Of a stretch of 64,000 bases of DNA, positions 35,510-42,869 are shown piece after piece. The notes below the pieces were generated by a model. It was not told the DNA's origin, did not search any database, and worked only from the letters and a program-made list of their open reading frames with translations. This stretch comes from JAXGPX01 sp040766745 (GTDB taxonomy: Bacteria; Bacillota; Sulfobacillia; Fermentithermobacillales; Fermentithermobacillaceae): contig JAXGPX010000002.1 of assembly GCA_040766745.1 (NCBI GenBank), forward strand, positions 310,001 through 374,000. The letters are read 5' to 3'. Made by a program: the position numbers and the translations under genes. How positions within the stretch are numbered: the first letter of the stretch is position 1; the number at the start of each line of letters is the position of its first letter.

Positions 35510-36469
35510 CTAGATCTCATTAACCCAACCATATCTCAAGTGGCGGAAATCAAAAAGTATATCTACTATACCAAAAAGCGTAGCCAGGGTGTTAAGGCCA
35601 GGGGTTAGAAACAAGTAAAAAATCGCAAACCCTATGAAAATCTTTGGCACCCTTGCCCGCAGCAGAAAGTAAGATATGGCCGATGCTGCCTGAGCAAACA
35701 GAATGAGGGAAAGTACAATCAATGCATTTTCGCCTACCTGGGTGAGGACCGCCAACTTGTGGTACGGTTCAAGGACTATGAGCAGATAACTTGCTATTGC
35801 GCCGTGGGCAACATACTCAGGGAAGATCCACCGGGAAAACGGCTCGAGCGGTTCAAGTTGATAACCCAGTTTGCCCAAAACACGCCTTGCTACCTCGAAG
35901 TTCATGTACGACTGGAACAAAGCAGATAGCAGGATTGCCCCGGGCATAATCCGGAGAAGCTGCTCTTTGACCTGGTCTAGGTTTCGGAATTGCTCCAAAA
36001 TGGGGTTTTGGCCAAAGAGTTTTTCGTTCACTTTGGTAGCCGACTCCATAGCCTTAATGTAGTCGTCAAGCAATTTAGCCGGAGTAAAGCCTGCCACCAA
36101 ATAAAGGGATAGGAAAGACATCAGCAGGCCTATAAGGAATGCCACACTTGTAATCAGAATGACAACAACCGGCGAATAGTCCTTACTGACCGCATAACCA
36201 AAGGTTACTCCTGTAAGCGCAAAAAGGACCCACAAGCTCAAAGCTGTGAGCCAATCCATGAAAAGGAGCAACGACAGCCCTGTGACTATTGAAGAGAGAA
36301 AACCCCACCGCGTGCCGTGGCGAAGAACCGCCAGAGCTGACGGAAGAGGCCATAGGAAAACGGCAATAGGGCCAAGCAGGGGTACATAATACCCGAAAAG
36401 CACCAATACAGACCCCAAAGCCGCAAGAAGTGCACTCTCAACCAGGGACCTAGTCATTCGTCCGGCCAC
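35510..36469 (-). CDS. YybS-like membrane protein (DUF2232)
   Basis: A 319-residue integral membrane protein with about eight hydrophobic spans, function unknown. Its family (DUF2232, YybS) sits beside rplI and rpsR in many Bacillota, as here. The start may be GTG 36469 or ATG 36457; both have moderate purine-rich upstream sequence. A possible role as a substrate-binding membrane component has been suggested for relatives, but nothing here shows the substrate. Confidence 0.87.
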   Translation of the reverse strand: MAGRMTRSLVESALLAALGSVLVLFGYYVPLLGPIAVFLWPLPSALAVLRHGTRWGFLSSIVTGLSLLLFMDWLTALSLWVLFALTGVTFGYAVSKDYSPVVVILITSVAFLIGLLMSFLSLYLVAGFTPAKLLDDYIKAMESATKVNEKLFGQNPILEQFRNLDQVKEQLLRIMPGAILLSALFQSYMNFEVARRVLGKLGYQLEPLEPFSRWIFPEYVAHGAIASYLLIVLEPYHKLAVLTQVGENALIVLSLILFAQAASAISYFLLRARVPKIFIGFAIFYLFLTPGLNTLATLFGIVDILFDFRHLRYGWVNEI

Positions 36470-36539
36470 CTGACGCCCCCCATTGTCAATTTCACATGCC
36501 GGAGCAGGACAGATTGCTCTGCCGCCCCGGCCTCTGTTC

Positions 36540-36770
36540 CTACTCGATAGTGTATGGCATCAATGCCATTACTCTGGCCTTCTTAATCGCTCTTGTAAGA
36601 AGGCGCTGGTGTCTTGCACAATTGCCTGTTATTCTTCTGGGCAGTATCTTTCCGCGCTCTGTGATATACCTGCGCATCCTGCCTGTATCTTTGTAATCGA
36701 TATATGAGACACCGTCTACGCAGAAATTGCAAACACGTTTCTTTGATCTGCGCCCATGCTCTCTCCGCAA
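36540..36770 (-). CDS. rpsR: Ribosomal protein bS18
   Basis: A 76-residue small-subunit protein with core DYKDTGRMRRYITERGKILP and RRITGNCARHQRLLTRAIK. It retains a CxxC pair (CNFC) and one further cysteine, as in zinc-binding S18 forms. TTG 36770 follows GGAGGG by eight bases. It binds S6 on the ribosome; rpsF is the first gene of the same operon. Confidence 0.97.
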   Translation of the reverse strand: MRREHGRRSKKRVCNFCVDGVSYIDYKDTGRMRRYITERGKILPRRITGNCARHQRLLTRAIKKARVMALMPYTIE

Positions 36771-36810
36771 AAAGAAGCCCTCCTTTAACGATAGTCAACC
36801 ACAACCGTGA

Positions 36811-37209
36811 TCACTCAGTAAAAGTGTTTTGCTCCCCTGACTGAGTGTATTCTTCGTCTGCCCCATCATTGGAAGATTCGCCCTGGTTCCTGGGCCTACC
36901 GCCAAGGAACTCAATTGAATCTGCAACAACCTCCCACGACTTCCGCTTCTGGCCGTCTTTGGTTTCCCAACTCCGGCTCTGAAGCCTGCCTTCCACAGCT
37001 ACCAGACGCCCCTTGTCCATATATTTGCATGTGACCTCAGCCAGCCGTCCGAACAAAACCACATCAATAAAGTCTGTGTCTCGTTGGCCGCCCTGAGTGG
37101 GCTTCCGGTCGACTGCAACTGTAATGGTGGTAACAGAAACCCCGCTAGGAGTAATCCTTAGCTCGGGTTGTCTGGTCAATCTTCCTATCAGTACTATCCG
37201 GTTGAGCAA
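36811..37209 (-). CDS. ssb: Single-stranded DNA-binding protein
   Basis: A 132-residue protein with one OB fold (MLNRIVLIGRLTRQPELR, then FIDVVLFGRLAE) and a short acidic tail. The tail ends in TFTE rather than the usual DDDLPF-type tip, so partner docking through the C-terminus may be weak or different. TTG 37209 follows GGAGGGG. It is placed between rpsF and rpsR, as in most Bacillota. Confidence 0.95.
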   Translation of the reverse strand: MLNRIVLIGRLTRQPELRITPSGVSVTTITVAVDRKPTQGGQRDTDFIDVVLFGRLAEVTCKYMDKGRLVAVEGRLQSRSWETKDGQKRKSWEVVADSIEFLGGRPRNQGESSNDGADEEYTQSGEQNTFTE

Positions 37210-37244
37210 TTTCTCCCCTCCAAAACAACTTTTTCTTTGCCTTG

Positions 37245-37676
37245 CTACTCTTTGACTTGGGCTTCTTCTTCGGAAACCTTGGTGTCTACAACGGCAACTT
37301 CAGGCCTTGCCTGGCCCCTTGGGCCCTTCTCGAATCTGGGCTCTTCGGTTCTTGCCCTTTCTTTCCTGGGCTCAGCGACTCTATTAGGAATATCATCAAT
37401 ACGGGAAATCATATGCCTCAGTACTTCCTGATCGATCTTCATCAGACGATCTAATTCTGCGGCAATGTCGGGAGTCCCCTCGAAGGTCATGATGATGTAG
37501 AGTCCCTCTCGAAAACCGGCAATCTCGTATGCGAGCCTGCGTTTGGCCCACTTTTCTGCTGCAGTGACTACTCCCTGGTCATTTGCGATGACGCCCTTAT
37601 ACCTGGCAATTACAGAGGCGATTTGCTCCTCTTCATAATCAGGACGGACAATGAACAATACTTCGTAAATACGCAA
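37245..37676 (-). CDS. rpsF: Ribosomal protein bS6
   Basis: A small-subunit protein with the ferredoxin-like core starting MRIYEVLFIVRPDYEEEQ. At 143 residues it is longer than usual (about 95-100) because of a charged C-terminal tail (about 95-143) rich in Arg, Glu and Pro. TTG 37676 follows GGGAGGAGG. It is the first gene of the operon and has a structured leader. Confidence 0.96.
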   Translation of the reverse strand: MRIYEVLFIVRPDYEEEQIASVIARYKGVIANDQGVVTAAEKWAKRRLAYEIAGFREGLYIIMTFEGTPDIAAELDRLMKIDQEVLRHMISRIDDIPNRVAEPRKERARTEEPRFEKGPRGQARPEVAVVDTKVSEEEAQVKE

Positions 37677-37708
37677 TTATTCTATACCTCCTCCCATGGA
37701 CTTTAGTG

Positions 37709-37748
37709 GCCCCTCTAAGGGGCGGGAGTAACCGGAGGCATGCCTCCG
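37709..37748 (-). promoter_or_regulatory. Two hairpins in the rpsF leader
   Basis: A perfect 16-bp palindrome CGGAGGCATGCCTCCG (37733-37748) is followed, in the direction of rpsF, by a stem GCCCCT/AGGGGC with a three-base loop (37709-37723). Neither has a T tract. They lie 33 or more bases before the rpsF start. S6-S18 leaders are known in many bacteria to bind the S6:S18 complex for feedback; I cannot confirm the exact motif here, so this is a candidate only. Confidence 0.4.
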
Positions 37749-37812
37749 CGTCGCTCAACCGGCGCAGAACAATTATAGACTGCCCCACAAGGAAACTCAA
37801 GGCTACAAAAGG

Positions 37813-38019
37813 CTAGTTGCCATCTTTTGCTATATTGATCCTTTGTTTGAACCTTGAAGAGAACTTATTCCTGTCGAGCAGGACCACCCTGCCGCAGCCT
37901 ATGCACTTCAGCCTAACATCTGTACCGGCTAGCAGCACTTGCCAGGAATCGTTTCCACAAGCGTGGTTCTTCTTAAGCCTTACAATATCGCCCGGGCGTA
38001 GCGGTGGGTCCAAAAGCAT
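37813..38019 (-). CDS. DUF951 protein (YyzM-like)
   Basis: A 68-residue protein with the family pattern DIVRLKKNHACGNDSWQV followed by VRLKCIGCGRVVLLDR; the three cysteines suggest a small zinc or nucleic-acid-binding fold. The function is unknown. In Bacillus the yyzM gene also lies next to rpsF. ATG 38019 follows GGGGAGGGAG. Confidence 0.88.
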   Translation of the reverse strand: MLLDPPLRPGDIVRLKKNHACGNDSWQVLLAGTDVRLKCIGCGRVVLLDRNKFSSRFKQRINIAKDGN

Positions 38020-38040
38020 AGTATCAAGCTCCCTCCCCTA

Positions 38041-38748
38041 TCAAAGCTTTGGCTTAATCCGGGACAAGGCAGCAGGAAGCAGTACTTTGTATACACCAAG
38101 GAGAACAGCTACCATCTGAGATGAAGAAACAATATCTCGTACCTGCCCAAGGGACTCTAAGCCTATCAAAGGGTACAGGCTACCTACCACCAGTGATAAC
38201 CAAACTACAGACAGCCCCAATTGGAGAAGGCCTCCAAGGAACCTCTGGGCAAAGGACAGAGAGGTTGCAAAAGACAGAGTCCGTGCAAAGAAGGACCAGG
38301 CGATTCTAATTAGTGACAAAAGCACAAAGAACACTACACTTGCCACTACAATCTGGGCAAGGAGAAGGGCAAGCATCCTGCCCCATGTAGCGCCAGGCCC
38401 TGCCAGTACTTCGATTTCCAGGAAATAATCTTTCAGAAGGGCCGAAATAGGCCTTAGCCACGGGGTAGAATCGATCCCCTGGAAAAACTCTGCCACAGAG
38501 TTAGGGTCGTAAGGTTTTGCATAACTGGGGAGCAAGATAAAGACATCTTTCCACCATTCTGATATATGGCTTACCCAACCCGCTGAATGCTCTAGATAGT
38601 TGACCACAGGCCCTGTGAAGAAGTAGGCCCCTAGGAAGCCCACTACTGTCCCTGCCAGCCCCAGGACTGAGGCCCAGAAACCGGTCAGGAACCCTTTGAT
38701 AAAACCCAGGGCAAGAAAGCATCCGATGATTATGTCTGCGTAGTTCAC
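38041..38748 (-). CDS. CvpA-like membrane protein
   Basis: A 235-residue membrane protein with about four to five spans; the start NYADIIIGCFLALGFIKGF and the following VLGLAGTVVGFLGAY are typical of the CvpA/colicin V production family. Its job in Bacillota is unknown. GTG 38748 is chosen because GGAGGTGA lies eight bases upstream; that same site contains the stop of the preceding gene. It appears to be part of a four-gene unit with the next three genes. Confidence 0.85.
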   Translation of the reverse strand: MNYADIIIGCFLALGFIKGFLTGFWASVLGLAGTVVGFLGAYFFTGPVVNYLEHSAGWVSHISEWWKDVFILLPSYAKPYDPNSVAEFFQGIDSTPWLRPISALLKDYFLEIEVLAGPGATWGRMLALLLAQIVVASVVFFVLLSLIRIAWSFFARTLSFATSLSFAQRFLGGLLQLGLSVVWLSLVVGSLYPLIGLESLGQVRDIVSSSQMVAVLLGVYKVLLPAALSRIKPKL

Positions 38749-38753
38749 AGTAG

Positions 38754-39080
38754 TCACCTCCGGATAATTACGTCAAGAATGGCAAATACCAAGGCCGGCA
38801 CTGCCGGGCCGCCACCTTTTCCCGTATAGATAGAGATTTGGGCGTCAAGGTACCAGGCCAGTGCTCCAAGGCCTGCGCACAGCAGCAACCCAAGAAGCAT
38901 ATCTTCCAAATAAGAAGGGAGCAACGCGTCTTTGCCTGCCAAAAGAAACTTGCCTGCAATATCTACAGTCAGAAACACAGAAACAAACCAGGCATGCCCT
39001 GGAAGTGTCGAAAAAACCTTCTGGGCAATAAACGCAATAGCAATAAGTATCAACACATGGCTCCTGTTTCTTGAACCCAC
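38754..39080 (-). CDS. Small membrane protein, function unknown
   Basis: A 108-residue protein with about four predicted membrane segments (for example VLILIAIAFIAQKVF and DMLLGLLLCAGLGALAWYL). I do not recognise a family. GTG 39080 has AGGTGA seven bases upstream, which overlaps the stop of the beta-propeller gene, so translation is likely coupled to both neighbours. The TTG at 39122 would overlap the previous gene by 35 bases and is less likely. Confidence 0.65.
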   Translation of the reverse strand: MGSRNRSHVLILIAIAFIAQKVFSTLPGHAWFVSVFLTVDIAGKFLLAGKDALLPSYLEDMLLGLLLCAGLGALAWYLDAQISIYTGKGGGPAVPALVFAILDVIIRR

Positions 39081-39087
39081 AGTTAAG

Positions 39088-40263
39088 TCACCTGGCCGGT
39101 CCTGAAATTCCGATATCCACAAGAGTAATGTCGCAATCCTTTTCTACTAGAATAACACCTTTGGCATATGCTTTGGGGTATCCGCCTGCAATCGTAGAGA
39201 AAAACCTGTAACCGTCGGCCAATTCATAGGCTGTTACCCGGCGTGATTCCAGTACAACGAGAGTCTCTTCTGATGTGTAGATCCTAGGGCACAAATCCCG
39301 GGACACCCTGGTCCAACTGGCCTTTCCATCTCGTGCAATCACAGAAATCGCGCTGCTCCCCAGCACTTTGCTGACGGGTTCTGCCAAGTCTCTTAGGAAT
39401 GCAATGGCCGTAACATCAGAAGATACGCTGGCAGACACTACATTGCCTTCAGGGCGGTATACCCACAAAGGGCTTCCATCAGGCGCCATCAGATACACAC
39501 CACCATCTAGTATTGCGCTTATCTCGCCTGCCGGGTAGAAAGCCAAATTGCGCCAGAAGCCTTGCTCCAGTTTCCTCTGCCAGAGTACTGTGCCTGTGTC
39601 CCTTGACAGGCAGATTACCCAGGGAATTCCGCCTGCTGATATATCCACGGCCCCAACGGCTAGTATATTGGCATTGCATGCTGCAATGTATGGGGCATAA
39701 GATACTTTGCTTTCCCATAGGACATTTCCTTGTGCTGAAAACCCCCGCAGCCACCAGACTTCACCGAACTTCAATCCTGAGCCAGGCCTGAAAGTCACAG
39801 CAATGTCGCCGCCTGTAACAGGAATGTGCCTTTCTGCAGGATGGAGGTTAGTCGATACAGGTATTGCATGTCTTCCATCAGCAGGAAACAGAGTCATACG
39901 TGATGGCCGGGACCCTACGATCCAGGGGCCTGCCACTACATATCGTTCAAATTCCTCATTGAACTTCAAGATACTGCCATCTGAGAAGACCAATGCGTCG
40001 GTTTCTTTAGACCTGATTATGAACCCCGATTCATTGGCCAACATAACCTTTGCATTGGAGAAATGGGCTACAATTCTACCGGCGGGAGTCCTTACAATGG
40101 CCATTCTATATACACCAAATGCTGCTGCCAATGCAAGCAATAACAGCAGGTACACTCCTGGCCTCCCATGCCCCTGCTTTCTTGGCCTGTGGCCGGGCCC
40201 AGGTGCGGCAGGGCCCCTCACCGGCTGCTTACCTTTCCTGACTGTCGGAACTGTTACACTCAT
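39088..40263 (-). CDS. Membrane-anchored PQQ-like beta-propeller protein
   Basis: A 391-residue protein with a basic, Pro/Gly-rich N-terminus, one membrane span at about 37-55 (VYLLLLLALAAAFGVYRMA) and a large outer domain made of repeated beta-strand units such as GSILKFNEEFERYVVAG, GTVLWQRKLEQGFWR and GSPLWVYRPEGNVVSA. This is the pattern of PQQ/WD-type propellers related to DUF5711 proteins. No enzyme motif is visible. It may be a scaffold or sensor at the cell surface. ATG 40263 is preferred; earlier starts would overlap the TPR gene. Confidence 0.75.
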   Translation of the reverse strand: MSVTVPTVRKGKQPVRGPAAPGPGHRPRKQGHGRPGVYLLLLLALAAAFGVYRMAIVRTPAGRIVAHFSNAKVMLANESGFIIRSKETDALVFSDGSILKFNEEFERYVVAGPWIVGSRPSRMTLFPADGRHAIPVSTNLHPAERHIPVTGGDIAVTFRPGSGLKFGEVWWLRGFSAQGNVLWESKVSYAPYIAACNANILAVGAVDISAGGIPWVICLSRDTGTVLWQRKLEQGFWRNLAFYPAGEISAILDGGVYLMAPDGSPLWVYRPEGNVVSASVSSDVTAIAFLRDLAEPVSKVLGSSAISVIARDGKASWTRVSRDLCPRIYTSEETLVVLESRRVTAYELADGYRFFSTIAGGYPKAYAKGVILVEKDCDITLVDIGISGPAR

Positions 40264-40289
40264 AATGTGGGTACTACTCCTGAATGCAG

Positions 40290-40775
40290 TTAGTGAGCTA
40301 GCCTGGCACAGATTAGCACGATTGCCAATGCAGATAGGGTGCCCCAGAAGAACACCTTGCCCCAAAGCGTAATCCTGGCCACCAAAGTATATTCTTGCAG
40401 CGCCCAAAGGGCCTTTTCGGCCTGTCCCAACTGAAGGTAGGCCATGCAGCTATTATACCTTGGCTCAACAGCCCACAGGTTTCTGGCAGATGCCTTCCTG
40501 TACAATTCCAGGGCTTCTATAGGTTTGCTTTCTAGAAGGGCTACGTTGCCTAAATTGTTCAGCGTCCTTAGGTCTTGGGGCGCTTGGGAGAGCGTCTCAT
40601 TGAGTATATCTCTGGCCCCTATGAAATCTCCCATTTCCGCTCTGCAAATTGCCAAGAGGTTTTTCTGCCTGGCACTGGCCTTAGAACTGGCTGTCATCCT
40701 TTGGCCAAGTTCACTGGCGGCCTCTTGTACATTACCCTGGCGCACCATTCGTGCAATACCGGCTTCAAAGCACAC
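40290..40775 (-). CDS. TPR protein with C-terminal membrane anchor
   Basis: A 161-residue protein with three to four tetratricopeptide repeats (for example LRTLNNLGNVALLESKPIEALELYRKA, split here over about 70-100, and YNSCMAYLQLGQAEKALWAL) and a C-terminal membrane span (about 138-157). TPR units mediate protein contacts, so it may assemble with the propeller protein encoded 26 bases later. GTG 40775 has AGAGG eight bases upstream. Confidence 0.75.
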   Translation of the reverse strand: MCFEAGIARMVRQGNVQEAASELGQRMTASSKASARQKNLLAICRAEMGDFIGARDILNETLSQAPQDLRTLNNLGNVALLESKPIEALELYRKASARNLWAVEPRYNSCMAYLQLGQAEKALWALQEYTLVARITLWGKVFFWGTLSALAIVLICARLAH

Positions 40776-40914
40776 CTGTACCACCTCTCACTTACGTGAT
40801 ATTTCTAGAAACTTCCTTCAGATCCTGCTTGGGTTTGCAGAGGCTTTGCCCTTTGTAGTGTATACACATAGCCGCTAAAGCTAAGGTTAATCCTAGTACA
40901 GGAGGTGGATTACG

Positions 40915-41169
40915 TTGACGAAAATAGCGGTGGAACAGGGCCTGAGGCCCTTTCATCAAGCGCTTGAGACTGCCGGGTTCCTTGTAGTGGAAGTCAGGCA
41001 AGCCGGTGAACTTGATCGCCTCGGCGCCCACGCGGTTGTAGTATCAGGAATGGACGATAATTTTATGGGAATAGAGGACGCCCGTGAGGCACCGGTGATT
41101 ACTGCCGCCGGCCGGACACCGGAGCAAGTTGTGGATGAGGTTCGGCGGACTTTGGGCCCAAGAGAATGA
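40915..41169 (+). CDS. YkuS family protein (UPF0180)
   Basis: An 84-residue protein beginning MTKIAVEQGLRPFHQALETA and containing AVVVSGMDDNFMGIED, the typical UPF0180 pattern; function unknown. TTG 40915 follows AGGAGG. Its last 71 bases overlap the 3' end of the convergent yyaC gene. It is one of four genes left of the origin that run against replication. Confidence 0.85.
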   Translation: MTKIAVEQGLRPFHQALETAGFLVVEVRQAGELDRLGAHAVVVSGMDDNFMGIEDAREAPVITAAGRTPEQVVDEVRRTLGPRE

Positions 41170-41746
41170 CATCTTTCAAGATCGGCCCGGGCCCGGAGGG
41201 AAACCGGCCATGCTCCAGGTAATGGCTGGCATAGAAAATCCCTGCTGAAATGGTCTGGGCCATCTTAACAACAAGGTTTAACCTTGTATTTTGAAGTACC
41301 ATGTGCTCCATGAAACCGCCTACGTTGACGACGCCCGCTATGTGTAAGTCGCCAACAGGGGGAAGATTCTTGTTAACGCCAAGGCCAGGCTTGAGTGAGC
41401 CCTGGCGGACTATGATTGAGCCTACCTCTGCCTTTGTCCCCAGACATGCGTCGACCCCAAGCACAATTCCTTCCTCGGTGTCAAGATTGGCCAGGATACC
41501 TTCGAGGTTTGCTGCATGCACCGGTTGGTCTAAAGTGCCGAGGACCTTGCCTCCAAAACCACCCCATGACAGAATGCTCCCCACCAGAGGGCCTAAACTG
41601 TCTCCCGTGGCCCGGTCGCTTCCTACGCACAAAACAAGAAACTGCAACGGATGCCCCAGTTCGCGAAGAATGGACACCAGTGCCGAACCCACCTTTTCGC
41701 TTGCGTGTGGCGTGGCGGCGCAAATTGAGAATGGATTCACTGCCAT
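41099..41746 (-). CDS. yyaC: YyaC-like spore protein (GPR-related, DUF1256)
   Basis: A 215-residue protein with the family segments LVLCVGSDRATGDSLGPLVG, VLGVDACLGTKAEVGSI and LHIAGVVNVGGFMEHMVLQN. YyaC relatives share a fold with the germination protease GPR and are sporulation genes in Bacillus, where yyaC also lies close to the par-rps region. Catalytic activity is unproven. ATG 41746 follows GGGG; an earlier start at 41782 is possible. The 3' end overlaps ykuS. Confidence 0.88.
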   Translation of the reverse strand: MAVNPFSICAATPHASEKVGSALVSILRELGHPLQFLVLCVGSDRATGDSLGPLVGSILSWGGFGGKVLGTLDQPVHAANLEGILANLDTEEGIVLGVDACLGTKAEVGSIIVRQGSLKPGLGVNKNLPPVGDLHIAGVVNVGGFMEHMVLQNTRLNLVVKMAQTISAGIFYASHYLEHGRFPSGPGPILKDVILLGPKSAEPHPQLAPVSGRRQ

Positions 41747-41803
41747 ATATACCCCTGTTAGGAGAATATGCGCAGAAAGCAATCAAATGATACTAGGCCA
41801 AGA

Positions 41804-42433
41804 TTATTGCGCCTTGAAGGAGGAAAGAATCTCTTTCACTTCCTGATCCGAGGTCTGGCCAAACTCGTGATACCACTGGCCTACAGCATAAAACGAGTCG
41901 GGGACAAGAGGGCATACCGTGTGGTCTACGTGGCCTGAAAGGAGATCCAAAGTATCCTGTGGGGCAACAGGTACAGCCAGGATTAACCGGCTTGGTTTTA
42001 ACGTACGTACGTAATCGATGGCGGCAAGTGCTGTAAGCCCTGTGGCGAGGCCGTCATCGACCAAAAAGACATTTCTGCCACTTACCGGTTTTGCAGGCTT
42101 TCCCTGTCTAAGGGCTTTAAGCCTAACTGCTATTTCTCTTCGTAGTTGGGCCGCCTGGCGGTGAATGTATTGCTCAGAAACATATCTGGCCTCTCCAGGC
42201 GGAAACGTTACTCGTCCGTCTACGTCTACGGCGCCCACAGCAAACTCGGGGTTGAACGGGGCTCCTATCTTCTTGGCCATAACTACGTCCAGGTCTCCGC
42301 CGGTTTGAAGGGCCACTTCCCGCCCTACCACCACGCCCCCGCGCGGAATAGCGAGGATAATCGGTTTTTCAAGATTTAGGCCTATCAGGTGTCGAGAAAG
42401 GCTCCTGGCCGCATCCTGCCTGTCTTTGTACAC
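41804..42433 (-). CDS. Phosphoribosyltransferase family protein
   Basis: A 209-residue type I PRTase with the PRPP-binding loop FLVDDGLATGLTA and an N-terminal AIPRGGVVVGREVA segment. The substrate is not known. Members of this group are often annotated as hypothetical PRTases linked to stress or erythromycin-esterase-like genes. GTG 42433 follows a GAGAGG-rich stretch. The gene is separated by 27 bases from the bactofilin gene upstream. Confidence 0.88.
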   Translation of the reverse strand: MYKDRQDAARSLSRHLIGLNLEKPIILAIPRGGVVVGREVALQTGGDLDVVMAKKIGAPFNPEFAVGAVDVDGRVTFPPGEARYVSEQYIHRQAAQLRREIAVRLKALRQGKPAKPVSGRNVFLVDDGLATGLTALAAIDYVRTLKPSRLILAVPVAPQDTLDLLSGHVDHTVCPLVPDSFYAVGQWYHEFGQTSDQEVKEILSSFKAQ

Positions 42434-42460
42434 CGTAAGACCCGCCTCTCTCTACTTGAT

Positions 42461-42853
42461 CTATTCCTTTGGCCTTCCGCTAGGTGCCTTTCTGGGCTGC
42501 TCAGGTGGATCAGCCATTTGTGATGAGCCAAAGAACCTTGCTCCCTCAGAAATTACGAGACTGCCTGAACATACATCGCCTTTTAGTGTGCCGGAAGAAA
42601 GAATTTCAAGTCGCCCTGTAGACTTCACATTGCCTGTAACACTACCTGCAATTGTAACGTTGGTGCCGTCAATATCTGCGTTTACAACTGAACTCTGGCC
42701 AATCATTACGTCGGCATCGCATTGAACCTTGCCTTTTATCCTTCCATCCACTCTTATGCTTCCCTTAGAATGAACAGTTCCTTCAATTTCAATGCCCTTA
42801 CCCAGAACACTTTCGAAGGTAGTTTTTTGGGCGGTGTCTCTAGACATGAACAT
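42461..42853 (-). CDS. Bactofilin
   Basis: A 130-residue polymer-forming protein with the beta-helix core IEIEGTVHSKGSIRVDGRIKG and regular repeats to about residue 110, followed by a Pro-rich tail. Bactofilins form cytoplasmic or membrane-bound filaments that place cell-wall enzymes. The M23 peptidase gene directly upstream (16 bases) is the common partner. ATG 42853 follows GGGAGG. Confidence 0.93.
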   Translation of the reverse strand: MFMSRDTAQKTTFESVLGKGIEIEGTVHSKGSIRVDGRIKGKVQCDADVMIGQSSVVNADIDGTNVTIAGSVTGNVKSTGRLEILSSGTLKGDVCSGSLVISEGARFFGSSQMADPPEQPRKAPSGRPKE

Positions 42854-42869
42854 ATGTCATTACCTCCCG

